DNA of 64,000 nucleotides from Deinococcus frigens DSM 12807 (GTDB lineage: Bacteria > Deinococcota > Deinococci > Deinococcales > Deinococcaceae), in NCBI RefSeq assembly GCF_000701425.1, contig NZ_JNIW01000017.1, forward strand, positions 14,453 through 78,452. The letters run 5' to 3'. Both the position numbers and the translations under genes were made by a program. The notes below the pieces were generated by a model. That model had not been told where the DNA came from and did not search any database. It saw only the letters and a list, made by a program, of their open reading frames with translations. Shown one piece after another: positions 1 to 10,198 of this stretch. Within the stretch, counting starts at the first letter, position 1; each line of letters starts with the position of its first letter.

Positions 1-230
1 ATGCCGCCAGGCCGACTGAGCAGCGTGTTGTAGCTGAAGGCCGGGGCCACCAGCGTGGCCGTGCGCCGCCACAGCGTGTCCACCAGCGCCCTGGCCCCGC
101 CGTCCAGCGTGCCAAAGGACTTCAGGCTGGCGTGGACGATCAGGTGCTGCGTGCCGTCTAGTCCCAGCGCGGCCAGCCCCTCGTCAAGTTCGGCGGCCTG
201 GACAGCGGGTTTTCGCAGCAGATTCAGCAC
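1..230 (-). CDS. AAC(3)-family N-acetyltransferase, 5' end only
   Basis: The gene starts with GTG at 230 and runs off the left edge, so 76 residues are visible. They contain IVHASLKSFG, then LDGGARALVDTL, then TLVAPAFSYN, which is the N-terminal pattern of the aminoglycoside 3-N-acetyltransferase (AAC(3)/YokD) family: an acetyl-CoA-dependent acylation of an amino group. Many chromosomal members have unknown natural substrates, so antibiotic resistance should not be assumed. A TAAACT box 7 nt before the GTG fits a leaderless start. The C-terminal two thirds, with the catalytic region, lie outside the window. Confidence 0.7.
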   Translation of the reverse strand, partial: MLNLLRKPAVQAAELDEGLAALGLDGTQHLIVHASLKSFGTLDGGARALVDTLWRRTATLVAPAFSYNTLLSRPGG

Positions 231-237
231 AGCCCGC

Positions 238-243
238 AGTTTA
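238..243 (-). promoter_or_regulatory. Leaderless -10 box of the AAC(3)-like gene
   Basis: TAAACT on the minus strand, 7 nt before the GTG at 230. No convincing -35 hexamer. Confidence 0.5.
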
Positions 244-362
244 GCGGTCCTGCGCGGGCTGGGGCTAGGGCCGCGTCCCACCTTCACGGTCAACGGCCAA
301 GGCGGCATGAAGCGCGGCGGCCCGTCTATCCCGCCTCGGGCCGCCCGCATGCAGTCAGGCGC

Positions 363-538
363 TAGACTTGGGGGCACGTCCAGCAGGTCACGGCGTCGCG
401 AGGCGGTCCAGCGGGCGGACCTTGCTGAAGGCGGGGCGGCGGGCGCGACTTTAAGCGTTCAGTTCTCTCCCAGACCGCCAGCAGCGCGTCCGGGAGGTTT
501 GATGATGTGGGAGATTTGGTGATGGGGAGGAACGACAC
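363..538 (+). promoter_or_regulatory. Candidate promoter and structured leader of the aconitase-family gene
   Basis: TAGACT at 363-368 resembles the -10 boxes used elsewhere in the window, but no ATG, GTG or TTG follows at leaderless spacing, so it would produce a leader of about 165 nt. The leader can fold at GGTCC/GGACC, flanked by AGCAGGTC and a near complement. The region 231-538 holds no gene that I can support. A GGGGAGG ribosome-binding site at 524-530 lies 8 nt before the ATG at 539. Confidence 0.3.
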
Positions 539-1825
<1,287 letters not shown>

Positions 1826-1849
1826 CTTCAGGGCTGGAGTGGCTAGTTC

Positions 1850-1891
1850 AAAGGGGGAGGGGAGCGAGGAATGCGCCCCTCCCCTTTTTTT
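1850..1891 (+). terminator. Rho-independent terminator
   Basis: GGGGAGGGG pairs with CCCCTCCCC across a 13-nt loop and is followed by seven T. It sits 25 nt after the dehydratase stop and rules out any start upstream of 1891 for the next gene. Confidence 0.85.
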
Positions 1892-1975
1892 GTCGAGGCC
1901 CCCGAAGCCGTTCAGACCAGGCCCAAGACCGCCCGCCATCCTACCCAGACCAATCCATGCTTGACTGTCAACCCT

Positions 1976-3247
1976 ATGGGTGAAGCCAAACGCCGCAAAC
2001 AACTGGGTCTGATGCCCACCGTCCATCCCTTCGAGGCGCAGCTTGAGGCGTCCGGCGAGGTCACGCTGATCCGGGGGCCAGACGACGCCGCGCTGACGCG
2101 GACCATCGTGGACGCGCTGAAAGGCACGCAGCTCAGCGGAGCGGCCTGGGACAGCGAGTACCGCACCTCGCTGGTGCTGTCCGGGAAGCACGGGGGCACG
2201 CTGTCCACGGCGGCGGACGTGGAGGCCGTACCCGTGCCGGACCTGCGCCGCATCACGGGCGAGCTGGCGCTGGGGCCGCTGGGGAGCAGCAGCGAACAGG
2301 TGACCATTCCGGTGGAGGGCGGCGCGATCCGTCTGCGGGAGCAGCGGCATTCCTTTGACGGCAAGTGCTGGGAGACCCTGAGCGCGCCGCACAGCCCGCA
2401 GCAGCTCATGTCGGCCATGCAGAACAATCCGGCCTTTTTCCTGGAAGGCGAGCTGATCGGGCAGTTCAATGCCGAACACTGGCAGGCCGGGCGCATCGAC
2501 ATCGAACCCGATCCGCCGGAAGAACTGCTGGAAGCGCTGGAAGACGTGGTGCGCGAGTGGCACGGCGAAACCGAGAGTTTGTGGGCCGAACTGCACCGGG
2601 ACCGCATGGAGGACCATGACGTCCCCATTCCACTGGCCCGCCGCAGCACCTTCGAGTTGCGCGTTCCCGCGCCACTTCAGAATCCGCTGGGGAAGGTGTT
2701 CGCCATTCGCAACGGCGCGGAGTTCAGTCCGGTCATGGACACGGATGCCCATACCCCCGATGGCGAAACCTGGCTCAGTTACGCGGACCCCGACGCCGAG
2801 GTAGACGGGGGCCACCTGCCCGCTGAACTCGCCAGCATCTTCGATATGGAGACGGTGGGCGTGACCGTGTACGCCGACGGGCGCGTGGAGTTTGAGGAAG
2901 GTGCTCCCGAGGACCATACCGGGCGCATCCGCACCGAACTGCGCGAGGCCACCGGGGCCGGGGACGCGCAGGAGTGGGCCGAATGGACCGCCCAGATGCT
3001 GAGCGAAACCTACGGCGACGAGCTGGAGGTGCCGGAAGGTCAGACCCTGCCCGTTCCTGTCGCCATGCGCCTGGACATCCCCGAGGACGCCTTACAGGAC
3101 CCCGATCCGCTGTCCCAGACCTTTATGGAATCCGAGGTGAGTTTTGACGGTCAGCAGTGGCGCGACCTGTTTGGTGACCTGCCGCCGGAACTGACCGCCT
3201 TCGCCGCGCCGCCCACGGAAGAGGACGACGCCGGGCGGCTGAACTGA
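1976..3247 (+). CDS. Hypothetical protein, 423 aa, MGEAKRRK N-terminus
   Basis: I do not recognise the family. The frame is open from 1871, but that point is inside a terminator hairpin, so the ATG at 1976, giving MGEAKRRKQLGL, is the sensible start; this basic N-terminal motif occurs on many bacterial proteins of unknown role. The rest is acidic and soluble with no signal peptide or membrane segment. It carries two similar halves: each has a run ending in a FDG-Q/K-W-x-x-L pattern (SFDGKCWETL near residue 125 and SFDGQQWRDL near residue 398), suggesting an internal duplication. The next gene starts 1 nt after its stop, so the two are probably co-transcribed. Confidence 0.6.
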   Translation: MGEAKRRKQLGLMPTVHPFEAQLEASGEVTLIRGPDDAALTRTIVDALKGTQLSGAAWDSEYRTSLVLSGKHGGTLSTAADVEAVPVPDLRRITGELALGPLGSSSEQVTIPVEGGAIRLREQRHSFDGKCWETLSAPHSPQQLMSAMQNNPAFFLEGELIGQFNAEHWQAGRIDIEPDPPEELLEALEDVVREWHGETESLWAELHRDRMEDHDVPIPLARRSTFELRVPAPLQNPLGKVFAIRNGAEFSPVMDTDAHTPDGETWLSYADPDAEVDGGHLPAELASIFDMETVGVTVYADGRVEFEEGAPEDHTGRIRTELREATGAGDAQEWAEWTAQMLSETYGDELEVPEGQTLPVPVAMRLDIPEDALQDPDPLSQTFMESEVSFDGQQWRDLFGDLPPELTAFAAPPTEEDDAGRLN

Positions 3248-3248
3248 G

Positions 3249-3689
3249 GTGGACGCTCTGGCGCTGACCATCCCCAACCTGCTGCAACTGCTGCCGGGGC
3301 TGCTGGCCTTCGGCGCGGCGTGGCTGTGGCTGGCGCTGCGTCCGGTGGCAACGGGAGAGAAGGCAGGCCGTCCGCTGGGCCTGTGGGGCGCGCTGGCCGG
3401 GCTGGTGGCCGCCGCCACCCCCAGCGTCATGGCATCCGTCATTCAGTTCATCACTCTTGGCCGCTTCAACACCGAGCAGCGCAATTTTGTCCTGCTGACC
3501 ACCCTGCCCGCCACGCTGCTGTTTCTGATTCTGGCGCTGGTGGTCCTGGTCGTCAGCGCGGCGCAGCGCCAGGACCCCCTGCGCCGCAGTTTCGCGGCGG
3601 CGGCCCTGTTCGGCGTCTTCGTGCGCGAGCTGCTGATGCTGCTGTTCGTGGGGGCCGGGCTGGTGTTCGGTCTGTTTGGTCTGCGCTAG
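3249..3689 (+). CDS. Hypothetical integral membrane protein, 146 aa
   Basis: GTG start directly after the preceding stop, implying translational coupling. Four hydrophobic helices are visible, roughly residues 9-30, 45-68, 80-103 and 115-145, separated by short polar loops. No recognised domain. The stop TAG is part of a CTAG tetranucleotide that also provides the stop of the convergent gene on the other strand, so the two coding regions overlap by 4 bp. Confidence 0.6.
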   Translation: MDALALTIPNLLQLLPGLLAFGAAWLWLALRPVATGEKAGRPLGLWGALAGLVAAATPSVMASVIQFITLGRFNTEQRNFVLLTTLPATLLFLILALVVLVVSAAQRQDPLRRSFAAAALFGVFVRELLMLLFVGAGLVFGLFGLR

Positions 3690-3994
3690 CGCGTCCCGGC
3701 GTTTCCCTCCAGCCACACCCGCGCCTCCGCCTCGCCGTGGACGAAGCGGATCAGCGGGTGGGGAGCATGTTCGTGGGTCAGTTCCGCGAAACGCTCGTCG
3801 TGGGCCGCAAAATCCGGCAGGACCAGCGCCACCCGGATTCGGTAGTTGGTGAGCTTCTGAAAAGCCTCGCCCGCCAGCCCGCTGCGAAGGTCAAAGAATT
3901 GCGGCGACAGGTCCGCCTCGCTCAGGCTCAGGCCGTCCAGATCAAAGGCCGCGCCGATCAGGGTGTGGATGTCGTCCGGGCCGCGCAGGGACAC
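3686..3994 (-). CDS. DUF4180-like protein, start uncertain
   Basis: The core PQFFDLRSGLAGEAFQK followed by LTNYRIRVALV matches my memory of DUF4180, small proteins of unknown function. The annotated start is a GTG at 3994. Upstream, the same frame stays open and reads family-like (HEAFRVQTARNLG) back to a TAG near 4053, but it offers only CTG as a start-like codon. The gene may therefore have lost its proper 5' end, use a non-standard start, or contain an indel. Length from the GTG is 102 residues, slightly shorter than usual for the family. Confidence 0.6.
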   Translation of the reverse strand: MSLRGPDDIHTLIGAAFDLDGLSLSEADLSPQFFDLRSGLAGEAFQKLTNYRIRVALVLPDFAAHDERFAELTHEHAPHPLIRFVHGEAEARVWLEGNAGTR

Positions 3995-4086
3995 TCCCAG
4001 GTTCCGGGCCGTCTGGACGCGGAACGCTTCATGCGGGTTTATCTGGAAAGCAGGCTAACAAATCCCCGGTCTGCGAAACTGAGACC

Positions 4087-4598
<512 letters not shown>

Positions 4599-4602
<4 letters not shown>

Positions 4603-5069
4603 GCGGCCAGACCTTTGGCAAGGCGGTGGGCAACCTGTTCCCGGGCGGCCCGGCCAACGTGTCGTGGGAAGCAGCACTGGCAGACCTGGAGGCCGGGGAC
4701 GCCGAGCGCACGCCGAACAACCTGCCCCACAGCGCCGCGCAGATCGTGGCGCACGTCCAGTTCTGGCAGGCGCACCTGCTGGACACGCTGGCCGGGAAGC
4801 ACCCGGCCACGCCCGAACACTCGGCGGGAGGCTGGCCTGCGCCGGGCGACTGGCAAACCCTGCGGACCACCTTCCTGCGAGACGCCGGGAAACTGCGTGC
4901 CCACGCCCGCGATCCTGAACTGTGCGCCGCCCTGGACCGCAGCGGCGTTCCCCACGCTGCCACGCTCACCAACTCCGCCGGACACAGCGTCTATCACCTG
5001 GGTCAAGTCGTGACCATCCGGCAGGCGCTGGGGCTGTGGCCGCCGCCGGGTGGGGGCGATACGTGGTAG
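4599..5069 (+). CDS. DinB-family protein (copy 2)
   Basis: A 156-residue paralogue of the preceding protein. GTG start overlaps the upstream TGA; a GGAGGAGG run about 12 nt upstream supports this start. Conserved histidines lie in IVAHVQFWQAHLLD and in HSVYHLGQVVTIRQALG. The C-terminus WPPPGGGDTW is identical to copy 1, and the DNA around that end is also similar, so the duplication is recent or kept uniform by gene conversion. Its last codons overlap the proposed dut start. Confidence 0.8.
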
Positions 5070-5530
5070 GGCGGCAACGCGGTTTTGAGGTGGTATCTGA
5101 GCCGCACCGCCAGCACCCGGACGCCGGGATTCAGCTTCCCAGCCGGGGTTCACGGCACTCTGCCGGGTACGATTTGCACACGCCGGTCGGCTTCACGCTC
5201 ATGCCAGGGGCCAGGGCGGTCATCGTCACCGATCTCAAGTCGTACATGCTCCCGGACGAGGTTCTAAGCGTGTATCCGCGCTCATCGGTGGGATTGCGCG
5301 GCGTCATGCTCACCAACACGGTGGGCATCGTGGACGCCGATTATTACGCCAATGCCAGCAACGACGGCAATATCCGCCTCTCCTTCCACAACATCGGTCC
5401 CGAGGCATTCACGGCGCAGGCGGGGGACCGCATCGCGCAGGCCATCTTCACCAAGTACCTGCTGGCCGACGGCGACGGCTTCGCGGCTGGCCCCGAACGT
5501 CTGGGCGGGCAGGGTCACACTGGCCGCTAA
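5063..5530 (+). CDS. dut: Deoxyuridine 5'-triphosphate nucleotidohydrolase (dUTPase)
   Basis: A 155-residue trimeric dUTPase that hydrolyses dUTP to dUMP and pyrophosphate, limiting uracil incorporation and feeding thymidylate synthesis. All five motifs are visible: AGYDL, PRSSVG, GIVDADYYAN with GNIRL, GDRIAQAIF, and a C-terminal glycine-rich arm ERLGGQGHTGR. The RGFEVV start of the fold is preserved, so I chose GTG at 5063, which overlaps the end of the upstream DinB gene; GTG at 5090 would remove that segment. The three genes appear to form one overlapping transcription unit. Confidence 0.88.
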   Translation: MVGRQRGFEVVSEPHRQHPDAGIQLPSRGSRHSAGYDLHTPVGFTLMPGARAVIVTDLKSYMLPDEVLSVYPRSSVGLRGVMLTNTVGIVDADYYANASNDGNIRLSFHNIGPEAFTAQAGDRIAQAIFTKYLLADGDGFAAGPERLGGQGHTGR

Positions 5531-5552
5531 GGCGGCTGACCCCATTCAACTC

Positions 5553-5558
5553 TAGGAT
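5553..5558 (+). promoter_or_regulatory. Leaderless -10 box of the aminotransferase
   Basis: TAGGAT, 6 nt before the ATG at 5565; shows this gene has its own start of transcription. Confidence 0.55.
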
Positions 5559-5564
5559 CATCCC

Positions 5565-6857
5565 ATGTCCAACGTCTTTTACCGTTCCCGCAAACCCTAC
5601 CCCGTCGCCACCCGTGCCGAGGGCGTCTATATCTTCGACGACAGCGGCAGACGCTATCTGGACGGCAGTTCCGGCGCGCTCGTCGCCAATATCGGGCACG
5701 GGCGGGCGGCAGTGGCGGACGCGATGGCGGCCCAGGCCCGGCGGCTGGCCTTTGTGCACGGCTCGCAGTTTTCAAGTGGCGTGCTGGAGGAGTATGCCGC
5801 CCGCCTGGCCACCTTCCTGGGTCTGCCGGATTTCCGCTTCTGGGCCGTTTCCGGCGGTTCGGAGGCCACCGAGAGTGCCATTAAACTGGCCCGCCAGTAC
5901 CACGCCGAGCGGGGCGAGACGGGCCGCTACCGGATCGTCACGCGCAGGCCCAGCTACCACGGCGCGTCGCTGGGGGCGCTGGCGGCGTCGGGCATGGGCG
6001 CGCGGCGCGAGCTGTACACGCCGCTGATGAACGAGGCCGCGTGGCCCAAACTGGCAGCCCCTGACCCGGAACTGTCCGGCCAGGCCGATGCCGAACGCCT
6101 GCGCGCGCTGCTGCAAGAGGTGGGGCCGGACACGGTGGCCGCCTTCATGTGCGAGCCGGTGGTGGGCGCGTCGGACGCGGCGCTGGCCCCCAACACGGGT
6201 TACCACACGCGCATCGCCCAGATCTGCCGCGAATACGGCGTGCTGTTCGTTGCCGACGAGGTGATGTGCGGCATGGGCCGCTGCGGCACGCCGCTGGCCT
6301 TGCGGCTGCATGAGGACGTCACGCCCGACATCACTGTTCTGGGCAAGGGACTGGCCGCCGGGTACGCTCCGCTGGCCGGACTCATGGCGAGCGGTGAGGT
6401 TCACAACACGGTGATGAACGGCTCCGGGGCGTTCAAGCACGGCTTTACCTACGCGGGCCACCCGGTCAGCGTGGCGGCGGGCCTGAGCGTGCTGGACATC
6501 GTGGAAGGCGAACGGCTTATGGAGGCGGCGAATGAACGGGGCGCACAGCTTCTCGAAGGCTTACAGGAGCTGAAGGCACAGTATCCGCAGATTCTGGAGG
6601 CCAGAGGTCATGGCCTGCTGCTGGGACTGGTGTTGGGCGATCCGGCCACTGGCGAGGCGTTCGAGACTCCGGGGCTGGCAGAGCGTGTGGCGGCGGCGGC
6701 GCGCATAGGCGGGCTGATCACCTACCCCGGCTCCGGTGCGGTGGATGGGGTGCGCGGCGATCACCTGTTGCTGGGGCCAGCGCTGAGCATCACGGCGGCG
6801 CAGGTGGACGAGATGCTGTCGGGGCTGGACGGGGCTTTAGCGGACACGCGGGATTGA
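5565..6857 (+). CDS. Class III (aspartate aminotransferase-fold) aminotransferase
   Basis: A 430-residue PLP-dependent class III aminotransferase. Visible landmarks are SGGSEATESAIKLARQY (phosphate-binding loop), VADEVMCGMGRCG with the cofactor-contacting aspartate, and VLGKGLAAGYAPL with the Schiff-base lysine. The family covers omega-amino acid, diamine and acylornithine transaminases; nothing here fixes the substrate, and no biosynthetic partner genes are adjacent. Confidence 0.85.
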   Translation: MSNVFYRSRKPYPVATRAEGVYIFDDSGRRYLDGSSGALVANIGHGRAAVADAMAAQARRLAFVHGSQFSSGVLEEYAARLATFLGLPDFRFWAVSGGSEATESAIKLARQYHAERGETGRYRIVTRRPSYHGASLGALAASGMGARRELYTPLMNEAAWPKLAAPDPELSGQADAERLRALLQEVGPDTVAAFMCEPVVGASDAALAPNTGYHTRIAQICREYGVLFVADEVMCGMGRCGTPLALRLHEDVTPDITVLGKGLAAGYAPLAGLMASGEVHNTVMNGSGAFKHGFTYAGHPVSVAAGLSVLDIVEGERLMEAANERGAQLLEGLQELKAQYPQILEARGHGLLLGLVLGDPATGEAFETPGLAERVAAAARIGGLITYPGSGAVDGVRGDHLLLGPALSITAAQVDEMLSGLDGALADTRD

Positions 6858-6881
6858 GGGCGGCTTCGCTGCTGAACTGTT

Positions 6882-6927
6882 CTCTCCCCTGTCGCAAGCG
6901 GCTGTGCCAGTCACCACGAGGGGAGAG
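6882..6927. terminator. Inverted repeat between convergent genes
   Basis: CTCTCCCCT (6882-6890) and AGGGGAGAG (6919-6927) form a 9-bp stem with a 28-nt loop, between the convergent aminotransferase and glycosyltransferase genes. There is no long T-run, so termination is only a guess; it could also be a short repeat element. Confidence 0.35.
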
Positions 6928-6935
6928 GGGTGAAT

Positions 6936-7685
6936 TCACCCTTTCCGCCGCTTCTCCGCACCCACCATCCGCATAAAATTGAGCAGGCGGGGCGCGCGGT
7001 TCCACCTCTTGCGGTCCCCGGCGACGCGCCAGATCCATTCCACGCCCAGTTTGCGGGTCCAGGCGGGGGCCAGTTCCGCCGTTCCGGCCAGCACGTCGAT
7101 GACGCCGCCGCAGCCGATCATGACGGGCACGCCCAGCACGCCGCGCCACTGCTGATTAAAGACCTCCTGCCGCCCCGCACCCATCGCGGTCAGCAGCAGA
7201 TTCGCGCCGCTCCCCTCCACTAGACGGGCCACCCGCTCATCGTCCTCCGGGCCAAAGTAGCCGTGGTGGAGTCCGGCCACCGTGACGCCGTAGTCGCGGG
7301 CTGCCTTCTGCGCGGCAGCCTCGGCCACGCCGGGTTTCGCGCCCAGGAAGAACACCCGCAACTCTGCGCCGTGCCGCTCCATCAGCCCCTGCACGATGTC
7401 GAAGCCGGGGGCGCGCGGCACGTCCTGGCCGCGAAGCTGCCGGGCCGCGTACACGATGCCCACGCCGTCCGCCGTCACCAGATCGGCGCGCTGCACGGCC
7501 CCCGCGAATTCAGGGTGGCTGCGCGACTGCACGATGATCTCGGGATTCAGGGTGACCACGGTGTGCGGCGCGCGGGCCGGGTCCGCCAGCCAGTCGCCCA
7601 GCAGCGTCAGGGTGCCTTGCAGATCGATCACGTCCAGCGGCAGATCGAACAGCCGCAGGCGCGGGCGGGAGGCAGGTGAGGACAT
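6936..7685 (-). CDS. WecG/TagA/CpsF-family glycosyltransferase
   Basis: A 249-residue GT26-family protein that transfers an N-acetyl-mannosamine-type sugar onto a lipid-linked acceptor in surface polysaccharide or teichoic-acid-like synthesis. Family signatures: TLNPEIIVQS near residue 45, DLVTADGVGIVYAARQLRG near 70-88, and VFFLGAKPGVAEAAA in the central Rossmann-like part. The C-terminal basic tail GDRKRWNRAPRLLNF is also typical and is thought to mediate membrane contact. No other polysaccharide genes are adjacent. Confidence 0.85.
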   Translation of the reverse strand: MSSPASRPRLRLFDLPLDVIDLQGTLTLLGDWLADPARAPHTVVTLNPEIIVQSRSHPEFAGAVQRADLVTADGVGIVYAARQLRGQDVPRAPGFDIVQGLMERHGAELRVFFLGAKPGVAEAAAQKAARDYGVTVAGLHHGYFGPEDDERVARLVEGSGANLLLTAMGAGRQEVFNQQWRGVLGVPVMIGCGGVIDVLAGTAELAPAWTRKLGVEWIWRVAGDRKRWNRAPRLLNFMRMVGAEKRRKG

Positions 7686-7694
7686 TCAAGGGGG

Positions 7695-7700
7695 ATTCTA
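7695..7700 (-). promoter_or_regulatory. -10 box of the WecG/TagA gene
   Basis: TAGAAT, 9 nt before the ATG at 7685. Confidence 0.5.
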
Positions 7701-7864
7701 AACGTTTGCGCCGGAACGGGGGCGGTCCACTCCCCGGTCTCAGGGTGCGGGGCGGAGGGGTTACGCGGCAGGGAACACCCTGCAACACCCTGCCAGACCG
7801 CCTGACCATGGCGTCTGCCCACCGGCCCCGTGCTCCCGCTTGCGTTCCCCGGCGGCAATTGCGG

Positions 7865-7870
7865 CATACT
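7865..7870 (+). promoter_or_regulatory. -10 box of the Crp/FNR regulator
   Basis: CATACT, 9 nt before the chosen ATG at 7880; the same hexamer precedes tdk and folE in this window. Confidence 0.4.
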
Positions 7871-7879
7871 GACGCACAT

Positions 7880-8554
7880 ATGTTGCCCGGAGCATTTGGA
7901 ACCCTGCCTGAGACGGCGCAGGCGCAGGTCATGGCGGCGGGGCGGGTGGGGCGCTGGGCGCGGGCCGGGCTGCTGTTTCACCCGGAAGACGCCGCCGAAA
8001 CGCTGTTTTTGATCCTGCGCGGCACGGTGCGGCTGTACCGCCTGGGGACCGGCGCACGTGAGGTCACGCTGGACGTGCATGGCCCCGGCGCGCTGCTGGG
8101 CGTCTCGGCCCTGACCCCCGGCGAGAGCTACAACGTCTACGGCGAGGCGATGGACGACGTGGAGGCGCTGATGCTGGGCCAAGACGCCCTGAGCCGCCTG
8201 ACGGGCGCACAACCGGCGGTGGGCGTGGCCCTGACCGAGCAGATCACCCGCCAGACGCGCGGCGTGCAGGAACGCCTGTCCGGGCTGGTCTTTCTAGAGG
8301 TCTCGCAGCGGCTGGCGCTGGCGCTGCTCAACCTGGCCGAGCGCGAGGGCGGCTGGCCCAACGAGGGACCGATTGCCCTGCGGGACCGGGTGTCGCATCA
8401 GGACCTGGCCTACGTGGTGGGCAGTACCCGCGAGACGATCACCAAGCTGCTGGGCGACTTCCGCACGCGCGGGCTGCTGGACCTGGGCTACCGCCGTATT
8501 ATCCTGACCGACAGAGGAGGTCTGCAAAAGGCCTCACGGGAATCGCTGCGCTAG
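7880..8554 (+). CDS. Crp/FNR-family transcriptional regulator
   Basis: A 224-residue regulator. The N-terminal half is a cyclic-nucleotide-binding-type beta barrel (LFLILRGTVRLYRLG, GPGALLGVSALTPGE), followed by a long dimerisation helix and a winged HTH with the recognition segment HQDLAYVVGSTRETITKLL. The frame is open from 7676, but the extra 68 residues are Arg/Pro-rich and overlap the divergent gene's promoter, so I start at 7880. I cannot tell whether it binds cAMP; no FNR-type cysteine cluster is seen. Confidence 0.82.
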   Translation: MLPGAFGTLPETAQAQVMAAGRVGRWARAGLLFHPEDAAETLFLILRGTVRLYRLGTGAREVTLDVHGPGALLGVSALTPGESYNVYGEAMDDVEALMLGQDALSRLTGAQPAVGVALTEQITRQTRGVQERLSGLVFLEVSQRLALALLNLAEREGGWPNEGPIALRDRVSHQDLAYVVGSTRETITKLLGDFRTRGLLDLGYRRIILTDRGGLQKASRESLR

Positions 8555-8617
8555 GCAGGGCAGGGTTTTTCAAATCAACCAGCAACTGGTCCCCGGTATG
8601 CGCCGGGGCGGGAAGGA

Positions 8618-10198
8618 ATGGGCGGTATGGCGCGGAATATAGCGGCGGAGTACAGGGCCGGGGGGCTGGAAGAGTTCTTCCGTCTGCCGGTGGACGGGAT
8701 GAAACAGGCTCAGGCCGGGGCCAGGCCAGAGCTGGACCGCGTGGCGCTGGCCGAGGCGCTGCGGACGTATCACCGCGACCTGGGCACGCTGGACCGGAAT
8801 GTGGAGGACGCCCTGATCCGGCTGGCCCACCCCGCGTCCAGGGTGATCGTGACCGGGCAGCAGGCGGGCGCGCTGAGCGGCCCGGCCTACAGCGTCCACA
8901 AGGGCGCAGACGCGGCGCTGCTGGCCCGCCGCCTGAACACCGAGGACGCCCCGGTGGTGGCGGTCTACTGGGTGGCGAGCCAAGACCATGACGCGGCAGA
9001 AGTCGCCAGCACCAGCCTGCTGGATTTCTCAGAGGTGCTGCACCGCCTGACATTCGACGTGTCGCCAGGACTGCCGGTGGGCCGTGTGCCGTGGCGACAG
9101 GACTGGACGGCGCAGGCGCTGGCGTTGCTGGACGCCTTCGACGCCCCACCCGAACACATTGCCGCCGTGCGTGCGCGAATCTTGCGGGCAGTAAAGGCGG
9201 GGGGCTGTGACGCCGACGCCAGTTATGCAGATGTTTTTGCCCGCCTGATCCACGGGCTGCTGTCCCCCGCCGGACTGATCGTGCTGGATCCCCTGCACCC
9301 TGCCCTGGCCCGGCTGATGGCCCCCACGCTGGCGCGCGAACTGGAAGACCCGCTGGCGTCCTCAGCGCGCATCGAGGATGCGGCGGCCCAGTTGTCGGCG
9401 CAGGGCTTCGCGCCGCAATTGCGCCGCCCGGCGGGGGCCACCAACCTCTTTATCGAGGAAGACGACGGGGGGCGGCGACTGCTGCGGCTGGACGGACAGA
9501 CCTTTAGCACCGACACCCGCAGGTACACCCGCGCCGAGTTGCTGGCCGTGCTGGACGCCGATCCCAGCCATCTGACCCCGGCAGCGGGCCTGCGCCCGGT
9601 GGTTCAGGACGCGCTGCTGCCCACGCTGGCCTTTGTGGTGGGGCCAGGGGAAATCGCCTATGGCGCGCAACTTCGCGAGGTCTACGAATTGCACGGTCTG
9701 AACCAGCCGCTGCTGTGGCCGCGCCTGAGCGTGACCTGGCTGGAGCCAAATGTGGCCCGGTTGCTGGGACGGCTGGGCGCGACCGCCGCCGAGGTTCAGG
9801 CCGATCCAGAAAGCGTACTGGGCCGCGCCCTGGCCCGTGAACGCGGAGCGGAGGCGGTGACCTCTCAGGCGCTGGAGCAGATCGACGCCCAGCTCCGCAC
9901 CGTGATGGACGAGATCGCCGCTCTAGATCCCACCCTCGTCGGCGCGGCGGAGCGCACCCGCCAGCGCGTGACGGCGCGGGTGGGCCGCCTCCAGGGTCAG
10001 GCGGCGCGCGCCCTGGCCCGGCAGGAAGATGACCGCAGCGGGCAGCTCACCCGGCTCAAGGCACATCTGCTCCCGAACGGCACGCCGCAGGAACGCGAGA
10101 TGAACTTTCTGACCTACCTGCTCAAGCACGGCGAGACACCGCTGGAACTGCTGCTGGCGCTGGAGCCGGGCGGGCGGGAAGAGATCAAGATTCCATAG
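8618..10198 (+). CDS. bshC: Putative cysteine ligase BshC (bacillithiol synthesis)
   Basis: A 526-residue BshC, which joins cysteine to glucosaminyl-malate in the last step of bacillithiol synthesis; Deinococcus uses bacillithiol as its low-molecular-weight thiol. Family marks are VIVTGQQAGALSGPAYSVHKGADAAL (in parts VIVTGQQAGALSGP and YSVHKGADAA), VVAVYWVASQDHD, and a long C-terminal coiled coil (QALEQIDAQLRTVMDEIA). An alternative start is the second Met, 9 nt on. bshA and bshB are not in the window. Confidence 0.9.
   Translation: MGGMARNIAAEYRAGGLEEFFRLPVDGMKQAQAGARPELDRVALAEALRTYHRDLGTLDRNVEDALIRLAHPASRVIVTGQQAGALSGPAYSVHKGADAALLARRLNTEDAPVVAVYWVASQDHDAAEVASTSLLDFSEVLHRLTFDVSPGLPVGRVPWRQDWTAQALALLDAFDAPPEHIAAVRARILRAVKAGGCDADASYADVFARLIHGLLSPAGLIVLDPLHPALARLMAPTLARELEDPLASSARIEDAAAQLSAQGFAPQLRRPAGATNLFIEEDDGGRRLLRLDGQTFSTDTRRYTRAELLAVLDADPSHLTPAAGLRPVVQDALLPTLAFVVGPGEIAYGAQLREVYELHGLNQPLLWPRLSVTWLEPNVARLLGRLGATAAEVQADPESVLGRALARERGAEAVTSQALEQIDAQLRTVMDEIAALDPTLVGAAERTRQRVTARVGRLQGQAARALARQEDDRSGQLTRLKAHLLPNGTPQEREMNFLTYLLKHGETPLELLLALEPGGREEIKIP

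Noticed and set aside
1..230. Acquired aminoglycoside resistance
   Set aside because: Only the N-terminus is visible, no mobile context, and chromosomal AAC(3)-like proteins often have other roles.
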